A stretch of 6,728 nt of DNA from Campylobacteraceae bacterium. GTDB lineage: Bacteria > Campylobacterota > Campylobacteria > Campylobacterales > Sulfurovaceae. Position 1 is the first letter of the stretch. Each line of letters starts with the position of its first letter. The stretch lies in NCBI GenBank assembly GCA_027031505.1, contig JALVQH010000061.1:1-6728 (forward strand). Direction: 5' to 3'. Shown here piece by piece: positions 1 to 5,867 of this stretch. The notes beneath the pieces were generated by a model. The model searched no databases and was not told the origin of the DNA. It worked only from the letters and a program-made list of their open reading frames with translations. The translations under genes and the position numbers were made by a program.

Positions 1-825
1 ACGGTCAAAAATCAGGGCAATGTCGATGCGACCAATGTCGTTGTCAAAGATACGTTGCCCAAAGGTTTGAAACTGAATGACAGCCGATGGAGCGATGATG
101 GTACATTTACTATTGCTTCAATCAAAGCCGATAAAGAGGCGGTCGTGGAGATCAATTGTACGGTAACCAGGGAAGCCGGAGAGCAGGGGTCGCTTATTAA
201 CATTGCTGAAATTGCCGATGCGCACAATCCGTATGATCTCAATGATACCGATTCAGTCCCCGGAAAAAATCCATGCGGAACCGATATGAACAATGACAAT
301 GACTATGATGGAAATACAACGGGCGGATGTGATGATGTCGATCCGGCAGTCATCACCATCAAGCAGCATTTCGATCTTGCATTGATCAAAAAGGTCAAAG
401 GCACCAAAGCAAAATACAAGCCGGGTGAAAAGGTGACGTTTGTCATTGCCGTATACAACCAGGGAACCATCACCGGAAAAGATATTCAGATCAAAGATGA
501 CATTCCAGAAGGTCTTGAACTTGTAGATGATAATTGGATTCTGAGTGGCAAGAATGCCGTATTGAAAATACCGATTGCCTCTCTCGCTCCGGGCGCGTAT
601 GCAACACGTGAAATTGTTTTTAAAATCAAAGACGATTTTAATGGCACAAAAATCACAAACATTGCCGAAATCGAAAAGGCTGTTAATGATCTGAATTTGA
701 CGGATGATGACTCCAGGCCGGGCGACAACCCCTGCAATACGGACATAAAAAACAACAACGATATCAACAGCACACAAGGCAATGCCAACGGATGCGACGA
801 TGTCGATCCGGCCTGGATTACAATT
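1..825 (+). repeat. Two diverged tandem DUF11 units within the surface protein
   Basis: Unit A (codons 1 to about 120, truncated) and unit B (codons about 125-275) repeat the same order of motifs at a spacing of about 149-155 residues. These are the NQG strand, the LPxGL/IPxGL strand, NIAEI, an acidic loop with NPCxTD, then GCDDVDPA followed by V/W-I-T-I. The similarity is at protein level; the DNA copies have diverged, so this is an old duplication rather than a recent one. Confidence 0.75.
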
Positions 826-1014
826 GCTACACCTCTGACTGTGAATGCAACCCCCGAGAGCGTTTCAGGTTCCTCTGTGGCTGAGGAAGCCTGTGATTGT
901 GCCGGGGTGCAGGGCAACAAAGTGGATGCTATGAGTACCTGGATGATAGTATTGATGATCTTCGGCATTGTGATGATCGGATTTCTTCAATCGCGTGAGA
1001 GGACGGCAGAGTAG
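1..1014 (+). CDS. DUF11-repeat surface protein with C-terminal membrane/sorting tail (5' end missing)
   Basis: The frame is open from base 1, so this is the last 337 codons of a longer protein. Two DUF11-type beta-sandwich units are visible. The first is cut and starts with VKNQGNV (residues 2-8); the second carries VYNQGTI (151-157), about 149 residues later. Each unit has a D-x-(L/I)-P-(K/E)-G-L strand motif (17-23, 166-172) and a NIAEI motif (67-71, 220-224). Each ends in an Asp/Asn-rich loop with PGxNPCxTD and GCDDVDPA (Cys92/Cys110 and Cys245/Cys265), resembling calcium-binding loops, with the Cys pair probably disulfide-bonded. A linker with a C-D-C motif (298-300) leads to one hydrophobic segment (about 314-329) and a short charged tail. 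DUF11 proteins are usually exported adhesin- or scaffold-like proteins; ligand and role are unknown. Export and Ca binding are inferred from family and composition. The protein probably has more repeats upstream. Confidence 0.88.
   Translation, partial: TVKNQGNVDATNVVVKDTLPKGLKLNDSRWSDDGTFTIASIKADKEAVVEINCTVTREAGEQGSLINIAEIADAHNPYDLNDTDSVPGKNPCGTDMNNDNDYDGNTTGGCDDVDPAVITIKQHFDLALIKKVKGTKAKYKPGEKVTFVIAVYNQGTITGKDIQIKDDIPEGLELVDDNWILSGKNAVLKIPIASLAPGAYATREIVFKIKDDFNGTKITNIAEIEKAVNDLNLTDDDSRPGDNPCNTDIKNNNDINSTQGNANGCDDVDPAWITIATPLTVNATPESVSGSSVAEEACDCAGVQGNKVDAMSTWMIVLMIFGIVMIGFLQSRERTAE
922..1011 (+). other. IPTL-CTERM-like C-terminal sorting tail
   Basis: The last 30 residues (308-337) have the layout of an IPTL-CTERM signal. 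A short A-M-S-T-W motif (310-314) sits where I-P-x-L-S-x-W is usual, then about 15 hydrophobic residues rich in Ile, Met and Val, then RERTAE at the end. Ser312, Trp314 and the following hydrophobic run match the family pattern; the IP dipeptide does not. It may be a variant sorting signal that is recognised, cleaved or anchored by a membrane protease, or simply a C-terminal transmembrane anchor. The second reading cannot be excluded from the sequence. Confidence 0.5.
997..1003 (+). promoter_or_regulatory. Ribosome binding site supporting the TTG start at 1015
   Basis: GAGAGGA lies 11 nt before the TTG at 1015, inside the last codons of the upstream gene. It supports starting the next protein at the TTG directly after the TAG stop and suggests that translation of the two genes is coupled. 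Confidence 0.5.
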
Positions 1015-1965
1015 TTGAAACGATTTCTTCCGGTTATTCTCGCGCTTATCCTTGTGGGAGGCGGGGTTTTTCTCGCCGTCCGATACAAGAAAGGATATGC
1101 GGTACAGCACCCGGCAGACAAATCGATATCCATCGGAACTTTTGCGCCGGAGCGGCCGTGTGTCCGGCTTCCACAATTTCTGCGTGCGCTGCACATTCCT
1201 CAGCCGATCGTAATCGACCTCTCCCAGAAGCGCTATACCGGAGTGGCACTGCATTATGGTTTCCACCTTTCAAAAACGTTTCATCCGAAACAGTGGGAAC
1301 AGTACGAACATTTCAGTACGTATGCGCTTGATAAACAAGGCAATATTTACCTGATCCCTACACCATACATCTCCATTCACCCTACGACATTTACGCTTCA
1401 GAAAAAAATCTTCAAGCTCGATACCCATACGGGCAGGGTGGCTATCTTTATGGATTTTGACGATGTCCGTCCGACGCCGAACAACCCCTACGGCATGAAT
1501 GCCGTCGCGTATGACTGCGATGATCAAACCCTCTGGGCAGCAGCCATCGACGAGTCGGACTATCGGGAAGAAAAAGGGGTTATCTACCATATCGATCCCG
1601 GGACAAAGACAATTCGGCAGCGGGTAACAGGCTTTGATGCTCTGACGTTGAAGATTGTGCACGCTTCGACGGGCAAATACCTTCTTGCAGGTTCGGCACG
1701 CACCAACGGCCTCTATGCGTTTGCGATCACCAGAGGAGTTCTGATCGATCCTCCCGTCAAACTTGCATCATTGCCCGATCCCAATGAGCATATCCGCAAG
1801 ATCAAAGTGACTGCTGCCAATCAGCTTGAGCTCCAATCCATCCCGTTTACCTACAGCCTCATTGCTCGCACAGCCAAACGCGATCGCACATATTTTGCCG
1901 CAAAGTGGGATCCGGTGCACCGGAAATGGAAAATTACTAAAAAAAATAAAGATTATTCATTCTGA
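1015..1965 (+). CDS. Unrecognised membrane-anchored protein with beta-propeller-like body
   Basis: A 316-residue protein that I cannot assign to a named family. It begins MKRF, followed by a hydrophobic segment (about 4-22) and then RYKKG, which fits an uncleaved signal anchor with the body outside the cytoplasm. The body has recurring strand-turn-strand stretches like those of NHL, WD or SMP-30-type propellers: YALDKQGNIYLIP (103-115), IFKLDTHTGRVAIF (132-145), YDCDDQTLWAAAID (166-179), VIYHIDPGTKTI (189-200) and GKYLLAGSARTNGLYAF (220-236). Only two cysteines are present (49 and 168) and no catalytic motif is evident. The start is TTG, because no ATG or GTG ahead of the hydrophobic segment is available and a GAGAGGA site precedes it. 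It abuts the DUF11 gene with no gap, so the two are probably co-transcribed and may act together at the envelope. The C-terminus is lysine-rich and includes a run of eight A (1939-1946). Confidence 0.8.
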   Translation: MKRFLPVILALILVGGGVFLAVRYKKGYAVQHPADKSISIGTFAPERPCVRLPQFLRALHIPQPIVIDLSQKRYTGVALHYGFHLSKTFHPKQWEQYEHFSTYALDKQGNIYLIPTPYISIHPTTFTLQKKIFKLDTHTGRVAIFMDFDDVRPTPNNPYGMNAVAYDCDDQTLWAAAIDESDYREEKGVIYHIDPGTKTIRQRVTGFDALTLKIVHASTGKYLLAGSARTNGLYAFAITRGVLIDPPVKLASLPDPNEHIRKIKVTAANQLELQSIPFTYSLIARTAKRDRTYFAAKWDPVHRKWKITKKNKDYSF

Positions 1966-1979
1966 AACTTTAAATTTAC

Positions 1980-2009
1980 TTGAGCCTGTTGACTTTTTTG
2001 TGGTATAAT
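1980..2009 (+). promoter_or_regulatory. Extended -10 sigma70-type promoter for the regulator-kinase genes
   Basis: TATAAT at 2004-2009 is preceded by TG plus one base (2001-2003), giving an extended -10. A possible -35, TTGAGC (1980-1985), lies 18 bp upstream. The T-rich stretch before the -10 (1993-1999) is typical of Campylobacterota housekeeping promoters, which often lack a strong -35. Transcription would start near 2015-2018, leaving a leader of about 70 nt before the ATG at 2085. No GC-rich hairpin separates this promoter from the upstream gene ending at 1965, so some read-through is possible. Confidence 0.7.
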
Positions 2010-2071
2010 TATTATCGCATCAAGTACATATCTCCGATTTTGGTGCAAATGTTTCATAACCCGAATACACA

Positions 2072-2078
2072 AGAAGGG
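2072..2078 (+). promoter_or_regulatory. Ribosome binding site fixing the ATG at 2085
   Basis: AGAAGGG is 6 nt before the ATG at 2085. The same frame stays open further upstream to a TTG at 1980, but that would place the promoter inside the coding region. The ribosome site and the family N-terminus (MRILIIEDE) both select 2085. Confidence 0.8.
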
Positions 2079-2084
2079 CACACA

Positions 2085-2759
2085 ATGCGTATATTAATCA
2101 TCGAAGATGAAGTCACACTCAACAAAACTCTTTCGGACGGCCTGAAAGAATTCGGTTACCAGAATGATGTAGCCGAAAATATCAGCGATGGTCGATATTT
2201 CCTTGGAATCCGTAACTATAATCTTGTTTTGCTGGATTGGATGCTTCCTGACGGTAACGGTGTGGATATGATTGCCGAGATCAAAGAGCGGTCTCCCAAA
2301 ACCGCTGTCATTGTTCTCTCGGCTCGTGATGATAAAGAGAGTGAAATAGAGGCGTTGCGTGCCGGTGCAGACGACTACATCAAAAAACCGTTTGATTTTG
2401 AGATTCTTCTTGTACGCATTGAAGCCAAACTTCGCTTTGGCACCAGCAACATCATCGAAGTGGAAGAGTTGATAATTAATCCGGAAGAGGAAAAAATTAT
2501 CTACAAAGGGGAAGATATAGAACTCAAAGGCAAACCTTTTGAAGTACTCACCCATCTGGCCATGCACAAAGATCAGATCGTCTCAAAAGAACAACTCCTT
2601 GATGCCATCTGGGAGGAGCCAGAATTGGTCACACCCAATGTGATCGAAGTAGCTATCAACCAGATTCGCCAGAAAATGGACAAGCCGCTTGGTATCATTA
2701 CGATTGAAACTGTGCGACGGCGCGGATACCGGTTTTGTTTTCCCAACAAAGAAGCCTGA
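2085..2759 (+). CDS. cosR: OmpR/PhoB-family response regulator, CosR/HsrA (HP1043) type
   Basis: A 224-residue cytoplasmic transcription regulator. The receiver domain (1-118) has the acidic pair Glu7/Asp8, phospho-acceptor Asp51 in LLDWMLPD, switch Ser79 in VLSA and Lys101 in IKKPF, so all pocket residues are present. The C-terminal winged helix (about 124-222) includes KGKPFEVLTHLA, IVSKEQLLDAIW, a recognition helix around TPNVIEVAINQIRQKM and the wing ETVRRRGYRF. I recognise this C-terminal half as close to the Campylobacter CosR and Helicobacter HsrA proteins, essential regulators of oxidative stress, respiration and housekeeping genes. In those species the regulator is an orphan that works without phosphorylation. 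Here the pocket is intact and a kinase gene overlaps the 3' end, so phosphorylation control is likely (inference). The placement beside ferredoxin and ppx genes also matches C. jejuni, as recalled. The symbol is by similarity; hsrA would be equally fair. Confidence 0.9.
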   Translation: MRILIIEDEVTLNKTLSDGLKEFGYQNDVAENISDGRYFLGIRNYNLVLLDWMLPDGNGVDMIAEIKERSPKTAVIVLSARDDKESEIEALRAGADDYIKKPFDFEILLVRIEAKLRFGTSNIIEVEELIINPEEEKIIYKGEDIELKGKPFEVLTHLAMHKDQIVSKEQLLDAIWEEPELVTPNVIEVAINQIRQKMDKPLGIITIETVRRRGYRFCFPNKEA

Positions 2760-4042
2760 GAACCAATTTTCTTATCAAGCTTGCCGCAGCGACGGTGGTT
2801 CTTGAGCTCCTGTTTTCCGCTGTGTTTTACAGTTACATCAGCTACAGTGTGGACAACGAGCTCAAAGCCTCAATGATCAAGCAGGCAAAGTATCTTTTTG
2901 CCACCTACGATGACGTCGCCGAGGCATTGACAAGCAAGAAAGAGCTTCTGCGCAAGGTGCTGAAACTCCAGGCTCGTATTGCGACGCTTCCCCATGAGAA
3001 TTTCCGCTCTTTTCACTTTAAATCCTACCGAAAAGATGGACATGATTATCTGGAGGCATATTTTCCTTATGAATTTCCTCTGCAGCGTTATCTTATTCTG
3101 ACTGCCGATGTGACCAAACAGAAACAGGTTGAGAAGAAAGTGATCCGCGGTATTCTCCTGATGAATCTGTTCGGAATGGTGGCAATTTTGCTGTACGCAT
3201 TTTTTCTCTCGGGGATGCTGATTGCCCCTTTGCGCGTTTTCAGCAATAAACTGGCCAAAATGAACGAGTATGCTCTGGCCCCGCTTGATCTAAAAGAAAT
3301 ACCGGAAGAGTTTGCGCCTCTGGGGGAATCGGTCAATCATCTTATCCGCCGTATTGAGAGCTTTTTGCGGTATAAAAAAGAGCTTTTTGTCGGAACAGCC
3401 CATGAACTCAAAACCCCTCTTGCCGTTATGAAAACAAAAAGTCAGGTTACACTGATGAAGCGAAAAAGGAGCGAAGAGGATCTGGTGCAGGCGCTTGAGC
3501 AGAATATCCGCTCCATTGATGATATGAATGCAATTGTTGGCTCTATTTTGGAATTTGGCCGGGCAGAGGGAGCCCAATTTGAACAACCGGAACGGATTGA
3601 TGTGGTCGTGTATATAGAGACCATATGCGAAGCGTTTACATTGCTGGCCAGTCAAGAAAACAAAAACCTCATTTGCAGGTTGAACCCGGAACACCTGTAC
3701 GTTACGCTTCCGCCATTGCTTTTGAAGCAGATTATTCAGAATCTTTTGCAGAATGCTCTCAAGTTTACTCCTGAAGGGAAAAAAATCAAGCTTTTGACAT
3801 ATGTAAAAAACAGTTCGTTTGTGATAAAGGTTCGGGACGAAGGAAAAGGGATTGATGAGAATATGGATCTTTTTGCACCGTTCCGGCGTACTCAGGATTC
3901 GTCAGGAGCGGGGCTGGGTCTTTTTCTTGTCAAAAGTGCTGCCGATGCATTGCAGGCGAAAATCACTATTAGAAACCGTCGGGATGGGAAGGGAACGGCC
4001 GCTACTCTGATTCTTCCGCTCAAAGAAGTTTCTTTTCAATAA
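2735..4042 (+). CDS. Sensor histidine kinase, probable partner of the upstream regulator
   Basis: A 435-residue inner-membrane kinase. Order of parts: TM1 (about 13-35), a periplasmic sensor region of roughly 100 residues (36-138) of no recognised fold and without cysteines, TM2 (139-161), a HAMP-like linker (162-213), the dimerisation/phospho-acceptor helix with His223 in TAHELKTPLA, and the ATP-binding domain. The latter has an N box QNLLQNALKF (335-343), G1 box DEGKGID (368-374), F box FAPFRR (380-385) and G2 box GAGLGLFLVK (391-400). All motifs for autophosphorylation are present. The start is uncertain. The TTG at 2735 overlaps the regulator gene by 25 nt and keeps a basic N-terminus before TM1, but has no clear ribosome site. 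The only later options are a CTG at 2756 or a GTG at 2795, which falls inside TM1. The overlap implies translational coupling and a two-component pair. The signal sensed cannot be read from the sequence. Confidence 0.9.
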   Translation: MFSQQRSLRTNFLIKLAAATVVLELLFSAVFYSYISYSVDNELKASMIKQAKYLFATYDDVAEALTSKKELLRKVLKLQARIATLPHENFRSFHFKSYRKDGHDYLEAYFPYEFPLQRYLILTADVTKQKQVEKKVIRGILLMNLFGMVAILLYAFFLSGMLIAPLRVFSNKLAKMNEYALAPLDLKEIPEEFAPLGESVNHLIRRIESFLRYKKELFVGTAHELKTPLAVMKTKSQVTLMKRKRSEEDLVQALEQNIRSIDDMNAIVGSILEFGRAEGAQFEQPERIDVVVYIETICEAFTLLASQENKNLICRLNPEHLYVTLPPLLLKQIIQNLLQNALKFTPEGKKIKLLTYVKNSSFVIKVRDEGKGIDENMDLFAPFRRTQDSSGAGLGLFLVKSAADALQAKITIRNRRDGKGTAATLILPLKEVSFQ

Positions 4043-4044
4043 AG

Positions 4045-4067
4045 CATAAGCTTCCATAAGTTATAAC
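4045..4067 (+). promoter_or_regulatory. Tandem CATAAG direct repeat and weak -10 before the ferredoxin gene
   Basis: CATAAG occurs at 4045-4050 and again at 4055-4060, one helical turn apart, followed by TATAAC at 4062-4067, which could be a -10 element. Tandem half-sites one turn apart are the usual target shape for OmpR-family regulators, so this is a candidate site for the regulator encoded upstream. The match could be chance in a 56-bp AT-rich gap. No good -35 is present. Confidence 0.3.
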
Positions 4068-4098
4068 TCGTACAACAATTCAACAAACAGAGGTAAAA

Positions 4099-4350
4099 AT
4101 GGCACTGTTGATAACAGACGAGTGTATAGCCTGCGATGCCTGTCGCGAAGAGTGTCCCAATGAGGCGATCGAAGAGAACGATCCGGTATATTTGATTGAT
4201 GCTGATCGGTGTACGGAGTGTGTAGGGCATTATGACGAACCTCAGTGTGTCGCCGTGTGTCCGGTCGATTGTATCATCTCTGATCCGAACAATGTCGAGA
4301 GCGTCGAAGAGCTCAAATTCAAATACGAACAGATTCAGGCTGAGGCCTGA
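4099..4350 (+). CDS. fdxB: YfhL/Alvin-type 2[4Fe-4S] ferredoxin
   Basis: An 83-residue cytoplasmic electron carrier. Cluster I ligands lie in CIACDACREECP (Cys9, 12, 15, 19). Cluster II ligands are Cys38, Cys41, Cys50 and Cys54; the spacing of eight residues between Cys41 and Cys50 (VGHYDEPQ) is the insertion typical of the Allochromatium vinosum/YfhL subgroup. Which proline-linked Cys serves which cluster follows the usual crossed pattern of the family. Cys58 in CPVDC is also conserved in that subgroup. A C-terminal extension with a helix (about 67-82) is another subgroup mark. These ferredoxins have unusually low-potential clusters; the partner here is unknown. The ATG has a good AGAGG site (4089-4093). 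The stop is 8 nt before the Ppx/GppA start, so the two are surely co-transcribed. The symbol follows the C. jejuni neighbour and is tentative. Confidence 0.93.
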   Translation: MALLITDECIACDACREECPNEAIEENDPVYLIDADRCTECVGHYDEPQCVAVCPVDCIISDPNNVESVEELKFKYEQIQAEA

Positions 4351-4358
4351 TCCCTTCC

Positions 4359-5825
4359 ATGGCCAAGCGTACCGCCGTCATTGACATCGGTTCCAATTCT
4401 GCCCGCCTGGTTATTTTCCAAAAAACAAGCCGTTACGGATTTCACCTTCTTGCTCAGCACAAGAGTCGTGTGCGTATCGGAGAGGGAGCCTATCAGCGCA
4501 ACGGATATCTCCAACCCGAGCCGATGGAGCGTGCTTACCGGACGCTGGAAGCCTTTACTCGGATTCTCCATGACTATCGTGTCAAAAACGTACTCTGCGT
4601 AGCAACATCGGCACTGCGTGATGCACCGAATCGTGACGAATTTATCAGACGAACACGCAACAATCTCCGTTTGGATATTCGGGTAATTGACGGGAAAAAA
4701 GAGGCGGAATACGGTGCCATTGCCGCCAGCAATCTCCTTCCGATAGAGAGTGCTATCACGATCGATATCGGGGGAGGATCTGCCGATATGGCACGTATCG
4801 AGAACGGAAAGATCGTTGAGACGTTTTCCCTCAACCTCGGCACGGTACGGCTCAAGGAGCTCTTTACCGGGAAAAAAGTTGAGGTCAAAAAAGCACAGGC
4901 GTTTGCCGAAAACGAAATGGCACGCCTTCCCGGAACCTTTCAGGGCGCAGTAGCTGTAGGTATCGGAGGAACTGTACGCGCTCTGGCCAGGGCGATCATG
5001 CGCGCTTCTGATTACCCTCTCGACAAACTGCATGCTTTTGCATACAATGTGCGGGAACAGCAATCTTTCTTCGATGCAGTTGTTCGTGCCGAAACTGATG
5101 AACTGGAGCATCTCCATATCAAGCCGGAGCGGTTTGATACCATCCGGGAAGGGGCACTGATCCTCTCAATGATCCTTGAGCGGATCGGGGCACGCGAAAT
5201 CATCACAAGCGGTGCAGGTGTGCGTGAGGGAGTCTATCTGTCCAATCGACTTCGAAGTGACCGTTTTCGCTTCCCGAAAGGGATCAATCCAAGCATACAG
5301 AGTATTCGGGATCGTTTTGATCTTTTTGGGTTTCCGGAAGGGAACAAGCGAGCCATCGGTCGTAAACTCTTTGAACTTTTTGGTGACCGTTTTGACGGCA
5401 GCAAACATGATCGTGCGATGTTGCTCTATGCCCTCGATCTTTCCAATATCGGAAAGATGCTCACAATCTACAAAGAGCATCAGCATGCCTGGTACATTGC
5501 CATGCAGGAGCTCAACTACGGCTTTACCCATCGTGAAATGATTTTGATTGCTCTGATTTTGCGTTCCAAAGAGAGTCGCCACTACCATACACCTCTTTAC
5601 AAAACCTACAAAACCCTTTTGCCGCGCAGAAAAAAGCTTAAATGGCTTGTATTTATTTACACTTTGACTCTGATTTTATATGAAAACTCCACACGAGGCA
5701 GTATGCAGTTCCGGCGTCTGAAGAAAAAGCGATTGATAATCGAGAGCCCTTCGCTCTCATATTTGGCTCAAGAAGCGATAAAGAATTTACCTCTCCCCGG
5801 CGGCTTGACCATCGAAATTGCCTGA
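4359..5825 (+). CDS. ppx: Ppx/GppA-family phosphatase (exopolyphosphatase / pppGpp hydrolase)
   Basis: A 488-residue cytoplasmic enzyme of the actin-like ATPase superfamily, hydrolysing polyphosphate ends, the 5' phosphate of pppGpp, or both; sequence alone does not separate these. Visible motifs: phosphate-1 loop VIDIGSNSARLVIF (7-20), GKKEAEYGA (112-120) with the probable catalytic Glu115, phosphate-2 loop IDIGGGSADM (135-144), LNLGTVRLKELF (158-169) and the adenosine-type GIGGTVRALA (201-210). The C-terminal part (about 310-488) is helical and aligns with the HD-like domain of longer Ppx/GppA proteins, keeping LDLSNIG, an H-Q-H near 374-376 and FTHRE (389-393), but I do not see a classic HD dipeptide. 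The length is near that of E. coli GppA. It starts 8 nt after the ferredoxin with only a distant GAGG (4342-4345), suggesting coupled translation. A lysine/arginine-rich patch (422-459) could bind polyphosphate. Gene symbol is by family only. Confidence 0.9.
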   Translation: MAKRTAVIDIGSNSARLVIFQKTSRYGFHLLAQHKSRVRIGEGAYQRNGYLQPEPMERAYRTLEAFTRILHDYRVKNVLCVATSALRDAPNRDEFIRRTRNNLRLDIRVIDGKKEAEYGAIAASNLLPIESAITIDIGGGSADMARIENGKIVETFSLNLGTVRLKELFTGKKVEVKKAQAFAENEMARLPGTFQGAVAVGIGGTVRALARAIMRASDYPLDKLHAFAYNVREQQSFFDAVVRAETDELEHLHIKPERFDTIREGALILSMILERIGAREIITSGAGVREGVYLSNRLRSDRFRFPKGINPSIQSIRDRFDLFGFPEGNKRAIGRKLFELFGDRFDGSKHDRAMLLYALDLSNIGKMLTIYKEHQHAWYIAMQELNYGFTHREMILIALILRSKESRHYHTPLYKTYKTLLPRRKKLKWLVFIYTLTLILYENSTRGSMQFRRLKKKRLIIESPSLSYLAQEAIKNLPLPGGLTIEIA

Positions 5826-5830
5826 AAGCT

Positions 5831-5862
5831 CCCCTCAGCTGAACCTTTCAAGCATTGAGAGG
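5831..5862. terminator. Imperfect hairpin between convergent genes, possible bidirectional terminator
   Basis: CCCCTCA (5831-5837) pairs with TGAGAGG (5856-5862) with one C-A mismatch. Inside it, GCTGAA (5838-5843) pairs with TTC and AGC (5847-5853) across a one-base bulge, with a CCT loop. It fills most of the 42-bp gap between the convergent ppx and Omp85 genes, where a shared terminator is expected. Neither side has a strong U run, so intrinsic termination would be weak. Confidence 0.42.
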
Positions 5863-5867
5863 CGTCC

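Noticed and set aside
253..777. Open frame on the - strand opposite the DUF11 repeats
   Set aside because: It mirrors the repetitive, acidic + strand coding sequence, giving a hydrophobic Ile/Val/Phe-rich product without motifs. It is a shadow of the DUF11 gene.
1012..1014. TAG as a recoded or nonsense codon in one long fused gene
   Set aside because: The upstream protein ends with a complete tail and the downstream one starts with a normal signal anchor and ribosome site. Two genes is the simpler reading, and no recoding signal is seen.
1939..1946. Run of eight A near the end of the 316-aa protein as a phase-variable tract
   Set aside because: It lies within the last ten codons of a lysine-rich end, so slippage would change little. 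A8 runs are common in AT-rich coding ends.
1989..2009. TTGACT at 1989-1994 as the -35 of the regulator promoter
   Set aside because: It lies only 9 bp before the TATAAT, too close for a sigma70 promoter. TTGAGC at 1980-1985 has an 18-bp spacer, and the extended -10 may not need a -35.
1980..2084. N-terminal extension of the response regulator from a TTG at 1980
   Set aside because: The extension would include the promoter itself, has no family counterpart and lacks a ribosome site, while the ATG at 2085 has a good one.
1966..2084. Riboswitch, small RNA or terminator in the 119-bp gap before the regulator
   Set aside because: No GC-rich hairpin with a U run and no conserved aptamer-like pattern is visible beyond the promoter and ribosome site.
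4335..5117. 260-codon open frame on the - strand, antisense to the ppx gene
   Set aside because: The + strand frame has all Ppx/GppA motifs; the antisense translation shows no domain, signal or sensible composition, and overlaps the ferredoxin 3' end.
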